From positions 3,869,158 to 3,933,157 of the forward strand of contig NC_019873.2 in NCBI RefSeq assembly GCF_002234675.1: a DNA stretch of 64,000 nucleotides. The letters are read 5' to 3'. The notes beneath the pieces are model-generated. The model saw only the letters and a program-made list of their open reading frames with translations. It searched no databases and was not told the DNA's origin. Shown here in pieces: positions 48,801 through 60,800 of the stretch; the stretch's first letter is position 1, and each line of letters opens with the position of its first letter. The translations under genes were made by a program, and so were the position numbers. This DNA comes from Oryzias latipes. Its lineage: Eukaryota > Chordata > Actinopteri > Beloniformes > Adrianichthyidae.

Positions 48801-51800
48801 CCTGGCGTTCACATGTGTGGACATCACATTTTGGGTTATATTACTACAGTCATCTATTGACAGTAGGTTATTTATTATTTAATGAAGGCCCTGTTACCGC
48901 ATGTGTAGAGAGTTAACTCAAACATTATCTCTAATCTTCAGAAGTTATTACAAAAGTTTAGGTTTAGAAACAAAAGACACCTCCAGTGTTTAATGCAAAC
49001 TAATACAATATAAATGAGGTTGGATCAAAAAGGTAAATCAAGAAAACAGCGTTAAAAGACAGCTCCGCCTCAGTGACAAAAGGCTGGTTCCGCTTCAATG
49101 AGAAGACATAAAAAGGATGGCTCCGCCCCATCACAAATGTCTAGACTCGTATTACAGGGGGGTCAAACTCAGTCGCACAGGGGCCTAAATTAAAAACATG
49201 CTTTAGGTTTTGGGCTGAACAAGATAAACATTTACTGATCACAAAAAGCTAAACTTTTAAACCTTTAAAACATTTAATACTGAAAAATGAACTTTTTGAA
49301 CATAAATATGAATAAAAACATGAACTCTAATCCAGAATAACTCAAGTTAAAGCTTAAATAACGTATAATATTTTGCTCTCCATCAAAATGTATTCTGTAC
49401 AAATTATACAAATATGGAGATGCCGCAGAAACAAAACAAACAAAGCCTGAAAATATTAATAATAAGAAATAAAAAATCATGTCTTTCCATTTTCTTTGCT
49501 CTTTTATCATTTGTTAGAGTTGGACTTCTGCATCATTTTTAGCAATACTTTCTTGGTGTGCGACGTCCTGTGTGTCTTTGTAAAACAATTCGAAGCGATT
49601 GGATCTAAAAAAACAAACAAACGTATTGTGAATATCATTTTTGGGTTTTATAAAACATTACAAACTAAATCATAGAACTCATCAGTGGGATTACTCCAAA
49701 AATATTTGGCATTTCCCTAATTTTGTCCAACACTAACAATAGAAATCCTCCAAAAAACCTCCATCCATTCATAAAAAAATGATCTATAGTTTATTTATGA
49801 TCTCATAAAGTGCAGCTGTTTTTCTGCATTACCTGCTGTCTTTGTCAAATACTGACACCAACTAAACAACAGAAAAGACGCGTAATAACAATATCTACAA
49901 TAGTTGGTAAATAATGACATTATCAAAATGTAGGCTGCGCTCCTCACAGATGCGCCCACCACCCTTCCCCTCCCCTCCCGTTCTTTCTGACGTACGCGGC
50001 TCCGTCTCTATGGCGGGAGCGCGCAGCTGTGGCCTAGAGTTGATTTTTAGACTGAAAGACTCCCAGTTACCTGATAGCGTGATTCATCCAGCCACCGGTG
50101 AATTGCTCCCCCCTCTCGAATTTTTTGACTTGGTATGTTCCATAGTCTATCTCAAAGAGGCGTGGGCCGCAAGTGTCTTGCAGCAGAGGGCGGTGGTCAC
50201 GTGCACGTTAGGTCCGCTGTGTCGGAGCGGGGAATTGTGGGAAATAATCCCCATTGCCTGCTTTGGTCGAAATTGGGTTGAGCACGGGTTTTTCTTCTGC
50301 CTGAGTGCCTTTTCATGTGGCTGTTTTACGTTGTTTCACTCTTAGTTATTTCATCTTTTTATTTATTTTATTTTATTTTTTGCACCATAAGTGTGGAGAT
50401 GGGAGTGGATGAAGATATGGGTGTGATGTTAAGTGTCTGATGTGTCAAAATAAAAGCGCTAAGTGCCGACTGTAGCAGGCATGTAAAAATAAAAGCCAGA
50501 GTCTCCTCTTTGACGTAGCTATTTCCCTATGTGTTACACTGTCGGCACAGAAAATGCTGCCCCATATGATGTGCCGCCCTGGGCCACCGCCCACCTCGCC
50601 CATATCAAAAACCGCCACTGGTCAGTGGTGGGACTTCTCACATTTTACGCAATATGTTGTGATGTTTAGAAAGAAAAATGACCTAAATGATTATATAGCT
50701 GATGTATTGCATTTTGGACAGGTCTTTGTAATGTTTCATTTATCGAAAAGATTTTTTGTTGTTAGATGGAAATGGATGAAGCTGAGGAACAGGACGAGGA
50801 GGAGGAGGATATTTATTTCTCAAACGAAGATCTGATGAAGATCAGAGAAGCAGCCGTTTTTCTGGTCCACAGCCTTCTGAGGCTCCTCCAAACATTTCCA
50901 CTCAAAGACCGGCCAGAAACCGCCAGCAGCTTCACGCAGGTAATTCTGGTCCCCACCCCCCCGGTTCTTCAGACCACACAGCAGCGTGAGTAGATCAAAT
51001 CCTCTGGTCTTTGCAGATCTTCTGTAAGCTGCTTCACATTGAACCTGTCCTTGGTGAGATTACCTTTGCTGCTCCACGGTGAGTTTTCTTACGCCACTCT
51101 CTGATATGTGGAAGAAATGATCCATGAAAGCAGCCTGATCTTCTTGCCTGTGCAGAGACATGACTGAAATGAGGAGCATTCCAGAGATGGCTTTCTATGG
51201 GCTTGAGCTGCTCTGCTTAGCAAAACATGGAGACCAGAAAGAAGTAAGGTCCAGTTACCTCTGTTTCTGGTCAGTTTGTAAACGCTCTGTCTGTTTAATA
51301 TCTGTATTCTTTAGATAAGTTTACAGGCTTACAGGTGATCTGATTCGATTACTAAAGAAAGACCATCAATTCACAAATCAAACCACAATTATTACTATTT
51401 AATATATTGTTTGGTCACAGTCTTGTCTTGTAATTGGATATAATAAAATAAAAATCGTCATGCTTTATACCTTTTTGTTTAGGAGAGATCAGAATTAAAA
51501 AATAACTGATGAAAAGGCAAAGATTTTAAAAAGAAATATTTGCCACTTTAAACAATGTTGCACTCAAAAGGTTTTCTGTTAACTTCAGCAGCAAACGAAT
51601 AAGAAACGTCACTGCTGAAAACAAAAAAAATCTTCTTCACAGTGTTTCCAACAACAGTTCAATCAAATTGGAACAATAGAAAACGCTGTCCTTAAACTGA
51701 CAACAGTTTTTCCAACAGACAGATTCTATAAACTCACTGGGGGGGCTGGCATTGACATTGTGTGGGTTTTTAAATAAAATATTAGTAATTTCCCACAGTA

Positions 51801-54800
51801 CACCTGACCATCCCCCGCAGCACACTGGTTACAAAACACTGGTCTACTTAACCCTTGTGCTATCCTAGGCACTTTAACATTGGGAGTTGGGTCATCTAGA
51901 CCCACTAGACAGTGCTCTGAACCTTTTTTCTTCAATGATTTGTGATCTTCACTGGTGTCCATGGATTACATGAAATCTTTCCACCTTTATCCACCTTTGT
52001 CATGGTAGGGAGAACACGTCAATGGAAGGGGGGGGTCATCTAAGATAGCACAAGGGTTAAGTGGGATTTAGCATGTTTTGTGTTTCTACGATAAAACTGT
52101 GAGGCCAAGTTTTCAGAAGCAGATGTTTTCCAGAAACTCTCCTTCCTAACTTAACACAGACAGGCATTCAGCCTCGCATAGAAAACGGTCTTAAATGAAT
52201 CAATCAAATCAAAAAACCTTTTTGGGAAAGAGGGGTGATTAACCACGTCACTAGTGAGGACACGTCATTGCAAAAAAGATTTGTTAATCATAAATGGCGT
52301 AATGTCTGATGTTGATGAGAATGAATGAAAAAACGAGGTTTTGTGTTGCAAAATTGTACATCATAAATGATACATAACAGAAAGAAAGGTTTCAGTTTAA
52401 TGCAGTAAACATCAGAGGAGCTGCAGATGTGTAATCTTATGTTTGCAATGAGGGTTTTTGTGTTTCCTACCAAAAATGCTAACCTTTGTTCTCCTTTTAT
52501 TCTTACAAAATTTGGTGAATGCAATTTAAATAATTTGTGGTATCCTGACTTCATGTTAAAATGGAAGTTGTGGCATATTTAGGGCATGGATTGATCATGA
52601 TAACACAATGTTCTTTGTGTAGTCTTTGCGCAGCGTCTTCCATCAGCTGCTCTATGCCATACTGATGATGAATAAAGAGAGTCGAGGGAAACCGGTCCTC
52701 CGTGTTCTCAGTCGGAGTGTTTTGGCAATCAGGGATTATGCCATTCAGTTTGTAAGGTGAGAGGTTTGAATTTTTGCTTTGTCTTTGCTTTTAGTATGGT
52801 TGGTGTGTGCGCGTGTGACTGGTGGGTAGGACATGGGGTTCCTGGAATAGTTGCAGTAGTATTGGAATTGTTTTATTTACCAAGTGTTTCTTAAATGTTA
52901 GAGTAAAATAAATCTATTTAAAGTGATGTCATCTGATGTCCATTAGTTATACTCTTGTTTTTTTACATTCAAGCAACAGTCCTGTAAATCTGAACCTTCA
53001 TTCTGAAATATATTCCTATGACCACTAGAGGGCAGCGTCTCAATGAAAAAACGTCAGTTTTCTTAAGGAAATTCTTTCAGATGTGAAACATTTTTTACAC
53101 CAGATCTTTACCACAATCAACTCAACAGCTCAATTGAAACCCTAAACTATTAGACACAGTTTGACTTCATTATTTTTATCTCCTAGAATGCATTTTTCCC
53201 TTCCTCCTTGGCAATGTTTTATTTTCCTTCTCTCACGCTTTCTTTCTAGGCCATTGACTGTATAAGAGAACTGGACTGAGTGACCCCCCCCCCCCTCCCC
53301 CTAGCATTCCAAACAGGAAGTACCTGCTGGCTTCAAGAAACCAAAATCCCATAGACTTCTATAGAGAAATAAACTGCTTTTACTCCGGTTATTCTAACTT
53401 TCTTGGTCTGATACTTTTTTTAAGCATATTTTTGGATTTTTTGTTTTCTGTTTTGCAAGTCTGAATGAGTATAAACTGACCAGTCAGATACTTCAATAAA
53501 AGTAAGTTGACAGATTCTCCCGCTTTCACGTGGTAGGGGTGTGGCCCTCCAACAAGTTCACTCCTGATTGGAGAGGGTGGTCACCATAGAACACGGACTC
53601 AGTCCGACTTGGATGTTGTCTGGTTCCAATGAGGTGGCATCCAAGAAATGGCAAATGAATTGACTTGGTTTGGTTGGAGCCAGAAGTAAACCATTTTCAA
53701 TGAGTGACGTCACACTAGTTTCAGTCCAGTTCTCACATATAGTCAGTGTGCTAGCCTAATGCTCATCTGTTTATTTATACCCGTATCTATGCATCCATTC
53801 CCTCTATCTGTTTCTCCTGTTTTCATAGCTCTTTTGTATTTTCCATCCATCTTCTATATGCACCGTTCAGGGTCACAGGGATGCTGGAGCCTTTCCACAT
53901 CTCCTGAAAGGTGCAGCTGGACTTCATCTTAGGCCATTTATTAGTCCATCACACACAGACAACAGACAATTTAGAGGCATCAACAAACCTATGAAGTGTG
54001 CTTTTGCAGCGCCACCAAAGTTAGCAGCGTGTGTGCGCTTCCTTTCTATTATTTCTACAGGATGTCTTTGACGTTTGAACTGTTGAATGTGATTCCAGTC
54101 ATTTGGTGGAGGAGCAGAGGGAGCTGGCGAAACCTTTCCTGGAGATTCTGCTGCAGCACATCTGCTTCCAGGTCAGTCATGAAGACGTTGGATCAGCTGA
54201 GCTGGCAACAGCTCTTTTCACAGGATTCTGCTGTGTCGGCATGTAGATGGTGGAGAAAAGCGAGTACCGAAGCCACGGAGCCCAGGCTGTGGGAATGCTG
54301 ACATCTCAGATGGAAAATGCAGATTACAGCCGCTTCATTAAATGGCTGTTTAATTTCTCCAGACAACCAAAGGTAAGTGTACAAATGGCTAAATATTATG
54401 ACATATTTCTGCTCCATGCAGGAAAACTTTGGTCTCTAGCATTTCTGTATTTACAGCACTGTTTTATTATTTTAAATGAAGTTCAGGAAAGACTTCATGA
54501 TGTAGTGTCCTGCTATTTCACATTGACAGTTGGAACTCAATAGTCATAATATGTTTTTGCAAAGGGGCCTTTTATTTTTACTAGATGGAAAACAGCTGAT
54601 TTTTAAGGTGATCTTTGGGGGCTGACACTTAAAAAGAATTTAAACCTTTCCAGAAGATTTTAGGACTGACAGGAACTATTTCTGAGTGTTTCTTTAATCA
54701 AGTTGTTGTGAATCGGGAGCAGATGAAAAATATCATATTTGTGACGTACAAAATACGCTGAGTGGGTCACAGCTCCCAGCTCCTCTCTATTCTGATGCAT

Positions 54801-57800
54801 CCCCTGGTGAATTGATGTAAACAGAGAGCTCTCAGCAATGGGGAGGGGAAGGGGTGTACAGTTTCTCCATGCCATTGGTCCCACCCAAAACTCGGAGGTG
54901 AATTTCTTGTGAACTACTGCTGCACTGCAGTAACTGTCCTAGAAAACACAGGTTTTTTTTTATTTGTGCTAAAAACGGCATAATCAGAATTCAAAGCCCA
55001 CTGGGAATGATCTTCAGAAGATGATGGAGTGAGACTTTTCTTAGTCTGGTCTCATCACCAGCTGCCGCTAGAACCTCAGTGCTGACTTGTTGCCCTGCTG
55101 TCGGCAGATGGTCCATCGACTGTTCTCCGTGGACGTGGTCATGGCTTTGCTGGAGCAGACAGAGAGGCGGCTGGAGGAATCTCAGGATCCGGAGCTTGCC
55201 ATCTTTCTGCCACAGAGGTTTTTGATCCAGGATCTGCTGTTTGCTCGAAGGATGGATGATTCTCCCACCGTCCAAGGCCACGCCCTTTCTTGCCTGGCTC
55301 AGTGTTTGGAGCTGCCCTCCCTCAATGTCACCAGGGCCGTCCACAACCTCTTCTCTGGCAGTAAGAGCATACTTACAAGCTTATAACCATGGGCATAAAC
55401 TAGAATAACATCATTTGATGCTTTCAATACAAAAATAATTTAACAGTGACTCATCCTCGTAGAATTAAATCTAGATAAAAATGTTCAAATAAATGGAGGC
55501 AAAGTATTGAGTATGAATATAATAAATATTTTTTCATGAATTTTATTGAACTGTTCCCTGAAACTGACGTAAGACAATAAAATTAGGGGTGTGTATTGGC
55601 GATACGATACGTAACCCGATGTTGAACAGGGAAAAACCCCCCACCAGATAGCTTTATACGATACTGGCAGCAACGTGGCAGTGAGTTTCGTGACAAGACG
55701 AGCCCTGTGCTTTTATTTTGACACGCTTAACAGTTGACATCGCACAGGTCTCATCATCCTCTCCCTTTCCCACACTCTCATGGCGCAAAAAACAAGTACT
55801 GTCAATTAAATATAGCTTTCTTTTTTAAAAGTGGAAGGCTCCTCTTCCGTCTCCTGGCTGGGCCTTTTCCCCTCGGCAAAGAAACTTTCCAGAGACGTTT
55901 GTTTTTTTACTAATTTTACTAGCTGCTGGGTTTTATTTTACCAGTAACTTATACTTATCACGTGACCGAGAATAGCGCCTTGGAATGCGTCAAAAATGAC
56001 ATGGACTGATGTAACAGTAATGCAAGTTATTTATTCTTTCTGTGTGGCCCGGTACCAAATGACTCACGGACCGGTACTGGTCCGCGGCCCGGGGGTTGGG
56101 GACCACTGTTGTAGAGGGCAAATAAACTATTATAATAAACTTTAATAATAATAAACTTTATTTGTACAGTTCCTTTCAAAATAAAAATCACATAGTGCTT
56201 CACAGTAAAACACGGTTATTACGATATATTGGCGAAACTATTTTTTCCAACACCCCTAAATAAAATGATTTATTGAAGGATATTTAAACATTTGGAGTTT
56301 GTTTAGTATTCATCAACACTACAAAATCTTATACCTAATGCTATTCAACCTGTAAGGCAGACTTGGGCGCCTTTTCAATGCTTTTTTTCATGTGGTTTTC
56401 CATATGTTTGTGGTTTGTTGTACAGAGTACTTGGACAAACTTAAATAACATTATCATTGTTTTGTTGTCTTCATCCATTGACTAAAGCAGACTTTTATCT
56501 TCTATTTTCAGCTGGGACTCAGACGGTGCTGGACAGTGAACTCGCAGGAGGTTTGGGTTCCTTTTGCTTTTTCTTTGTTGCATCGAGGCTTGTTTGAAAT
56601 TCACTTCACAGCCAAAAAAAAAAGTCAAAACTCTCTGAAGAATCTCAAATCGCTAAAAACATTTGGTACTCCAATCAAGTAAGCCTCTAGTTTATTTGTT
56701 TTCATTTAAAAGCAAAGTGCCAACAGATAATAAAACTGAGCCTATTAAATCACACATGATACATAAAAGTTGGCAAGTAATACAAGTTTTCCCATGTCTG
56801 AACAGGATCAAGCAGGAGCTATAATAGATAGATAGATAGATGTAGGATCCTCGCACTACTCTCATTTAATGATTAGTGTTCAGGTCTGATGATTTAAAAA
56901 AAAAAAGACTGCAGATGTAATATCGACATGTAGGCGGAGCTCCTTTTAGTTCGGATGAGTTGAGAGGCTTGTTGCTATTTGAAAATACAACACGCCATTA
57001 ATTCATTTATTTTTTAATCGGTCATTAATCTCTGGGTTTATCATAGCGGCTGGGTAGCTCGGTTGGTAAGGTGAGAGGCTAACATGCAGGAATCCTGGGG
57101 CAATTACCATATCAATGGTGAGCAGTTAACATCACCCATTCATTGGAGTGGGTCTTTAACAAATGCAGCACCGATGTCAAGACCTCAGTGAAGCTTTATG
57201 TCAAGGCCCAGGCTGCTGTTGCTCCTGTTCTAGTAACTGTTGCTGCAAATGGGATTGTGTTGCAGTACCTTCGTGCACGCAGAGCAGCATGAAAAGCCTG
57301 CCTTTCAGGACGGTGGAGATCAGCTGTGTTGACGGCTCAGGCTCTGAAGGTGAGATTCTAGCACGTGCAAAGGCTCCGTCAACACTCCTGTGGCTCTCTG
57401 TCGACCATCTTGTAATAAAAGACTCTTTCCATGTTTTGTAGCGGCAAAGGCAAACCTGGCTCTTCTTCTTCGCCGTGTAAAGGACTCAAAGACAAATGTC
57501 AGGAAGGCAGCGCTGCAGGTGCTTTACTGTTTTTGTTTTGAAATAAAGGAAACTAAAGGTCCACCCTGGTCATCAAAGACCACACCCATGACTGTTTTCC
57601 AGCTTTCCCTGTTCCGCTAGCTGCTGCTGAGCTGACTGCAGGGATTCCACAGTCTGGTCATCATCATCATCATCAGCAAGCGGTGCAGGGAGAGCTAGAA
57701 AACAGCTGGGTTTGGGTTTTTGATGACCAGGGTTGGTCAGCCAGAAGTGATCATTTCACCCTATAGAACCTTTCTGGACTGACCTTCTTATGTGTTCCTC

Positions 57801-60800
57801 TGACTACGGTCTTAGGCCCTGCTAGGTCTCCTGAAGCATGGTGTAATTCCCCCAACCTGGGAGAATCTGGAGACTCTGTCAGAGCGCACCAGAGACCCAG
57901 CTGTGTCTGTGAGGAAGAAGGCTTTACAGTGTGTTGGAGAGCTGCTCAGTGTGAGTGATACCCAAAAGAAAACCACTTTAAAAACCCTCAAACTTGTACA
58001 ATAACAGATTAAAACGGTAACTGTGTAAAATCCAATTCTCCTGCCAATGGCCTCTTTGTTTAGTATTTTCTTTGTAAAATGGGTAAAGAGAGATAGACTA
58101 TCCAAAATTTGTATGCATGTAATGCTGCATTCACATTTCAATGTTAAGTCAACGTACGGACGCGATCTGAGGTCCTGCGGCGCGACTTGGGCGTCAGACG
58201 CGGCAAGGTTGGCAAGACAAGGTTTGGGCACGTGGCGTTTTTAGTGACTCGATCAAAGGGTAGAAAAATAAATCCAGTGTGGCCGCTCAATGCGAGGGTT
58301 TGTGTCATGAACTTCCATCCATTTTCTTTACCCGCTGGTCTGCGGGGTAGCTGGAGGCTGTGCCGGTTACTGTTGGGCGAAGGCGGGATACACCCTGGAC
58401 AGGTCGCCCCGCCTCCCCCCTGGAAAGGCTGACTGGAATTAAGTTATGCAACAGTTTTTGCGCGAGGGATGTATAAATGGAAATGCAGTCCCCTCTTTGC
58501 TTTTTCTCTTTAACGATGTCACAGAATGAGCGGCGTTGGAGTACAAAAGGAAAAAGCATTTTGGAGGATTGTTAATTTTATTTTTTAAGTCAACAAATGC
58601 AGCTTTATTGTGAAAATGAAAAAGCATTTCTGGTATTGACTTATTATGAGACACAAATAATTCCATAGAAAATATGCATTTGAACTAGTTAAACTAGTTG
58701 GAGTATTAAAAATCTTCAAAAAGTTACTCAAATAAATGTAACTTGTTACTGCCCATCTCTGGAAATGGGAATAAAAACCTGTTGCCATTGGATGTCCTGT
58801 CACTACCAGGCCAAAGCCGAGTGCAGCACGGTCCAGAAGGCATGGCTGCAGGGCGTGCTGCCGGCTGTGGTGGACTCTGAGAGCTCGGTGCAGGAGAAGG
58901 CCTTGGACGCTCTGGAACAAGTGCTGCTTAGTCAAGTCAAACTGTACAATGGCGGCCATCACATGGACACAGATCAGAGGCTTACATGGGATCTGCTAGG
59001 CTTGTTGTCACATGAATGCAGAAACCTGAGGTAAGAACTGACCAGAACCGGTCTTTTTACTAAGCTAAATCCATTTTCTGTAGTTACAACTACTGTGATG
59101 CTCCACTGGTCGATCTCACCATGTTAATTCCCTTGGCAGTACTCTACAACATTGGTCCCCAAACCCTGAGCCGTGGGCCTAATCGGTCCATAGAACAGTT
59201 GGGACCGGGCAGCAGAGGGGAAAGAAAACATTCTACACCCTTTTTATTTAAAATCTGATTTTGAAGTTTTATTTTAAAAAGCTGCTGGATTCTCTCCACC
59301 ACATCTGACACAATCTTGACGGACATCAAGCCGCTCTGTCATGCGTTAAAAAATACAACCATTACGTTCTAAAAGTGGCTGTTCCGGTGCTATATCATGC
59401 TATATTAACCCACTAGCAAAGTTAACAAAGACAAACGTATTTGAAAAGTTTCTTTTGGCAGAAAAGATGCAAAGAGGAAACAGAAGAAGAGCCTTTAATT
59501 TCAAAATAAGAGAACTGCATTTAACAGAAAAAACAGTCTTTCCTCCAAATATGGATTTATTACAGCCGTTGTTCCCACACACTATAATATTAATGTCTAA
59601 TGATAATAATAATTATTATTATTATAATTATTATTATAATAATTAATGTCTAATGTTACCAGAAAGCTGCTAATAAAGTATTTGAAATGGTAGATTCACA
59701 TTTATTAATACTTTTACAAAATGGCTGTTTTTGTGACCTATTTATTTTTTTAAATGTATTTATCCGTCTCATCATAAAAGTCAGACCCCCCCCCCCCATT
59801 TCTTTTTATTAATTTTTTTTCTTTTTCTTTATGAAGGTTATGGGTTAAAGGAAAATCTGTGGCACTTTACTGGCTGCCTTAAAAGAATCATCTTAAAGCC
59901 CCAGTCTGATCTTTTGATCCATTTTAAGATTGTTCCCAGTCTGTTTTTATTTTATTTTATTTAGGTTTTTTGTTTCATTTTTATATGGAATTAAAAAAAA
60001 CCTGTAATTTTCTATAACATAGTTTTTGCAGAGCGTAGGAGTTTATCAAAAATGTTCCCTTTGAGATGTGGGCGGGACTGTTGGTGTTGACTGAGCCCGC
60101 CTTCATTTCCCATGATCCTTCTGTTTACACTCACACTCCTGCTAGCTTACAGCCCCCCGCACACCTCACAATTATCTTTAGCAGTGCAACAAAAATGGTG
60201 GTCAACATCAGATCTATCCAGCCGTCCAGTTCTGATCCAGATTCCAGCTCAGACCCGGAAAATAAAGAAGTTCATGGATCTATGTGTCTGACAGTGGATG
60301 ATCAGAATGGAGCAGAGCAGGGGGACTGTGACTTGCAGGTTGCAGCTTTTCCATAACCACAAGCTTTCTACAACTACGTTTTTTCATCTACACCTTATTT
60401 CAGAACAATGTGAATGAAGAAATGCATTTGTGAGCTTAATTTTCTTTACATATGTCCTCCACTATGAGAAAAATCCTATATGTTAAAATCCCCATTAACA
60501 GCAGAGTGGGTCCTTCAATGATCTGTATCAACCACAGCAAACGGGCTGTGGTTTGACCAAAAGCAAAGCTATATAGACCTCAATTTAATGTGAGTGTGTC
60601 TTTACGATCACATCAGTCTATTTGCCAGAGAAAAGGAGATGGAGACTAATTGTAACATTTCTTTTGTTCCAGCCGTTATTTTAGCAGAGCCTTCACCATT
60701 TGGTCGAAGCAGAACAAGTTCACGCCGGCTTTCATCACAAACCTGATGTCACACTTTAAGGCCGATCATGCTGCAGGGGCCTGGCTGCTGCTTTCCAAGG

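Noticed and set aside
48460..48882. 140-codon frame in ncapd3
   Set aside because: Only 48500-48666 is real (exon 4). The rest reads through the donor into intron 4.
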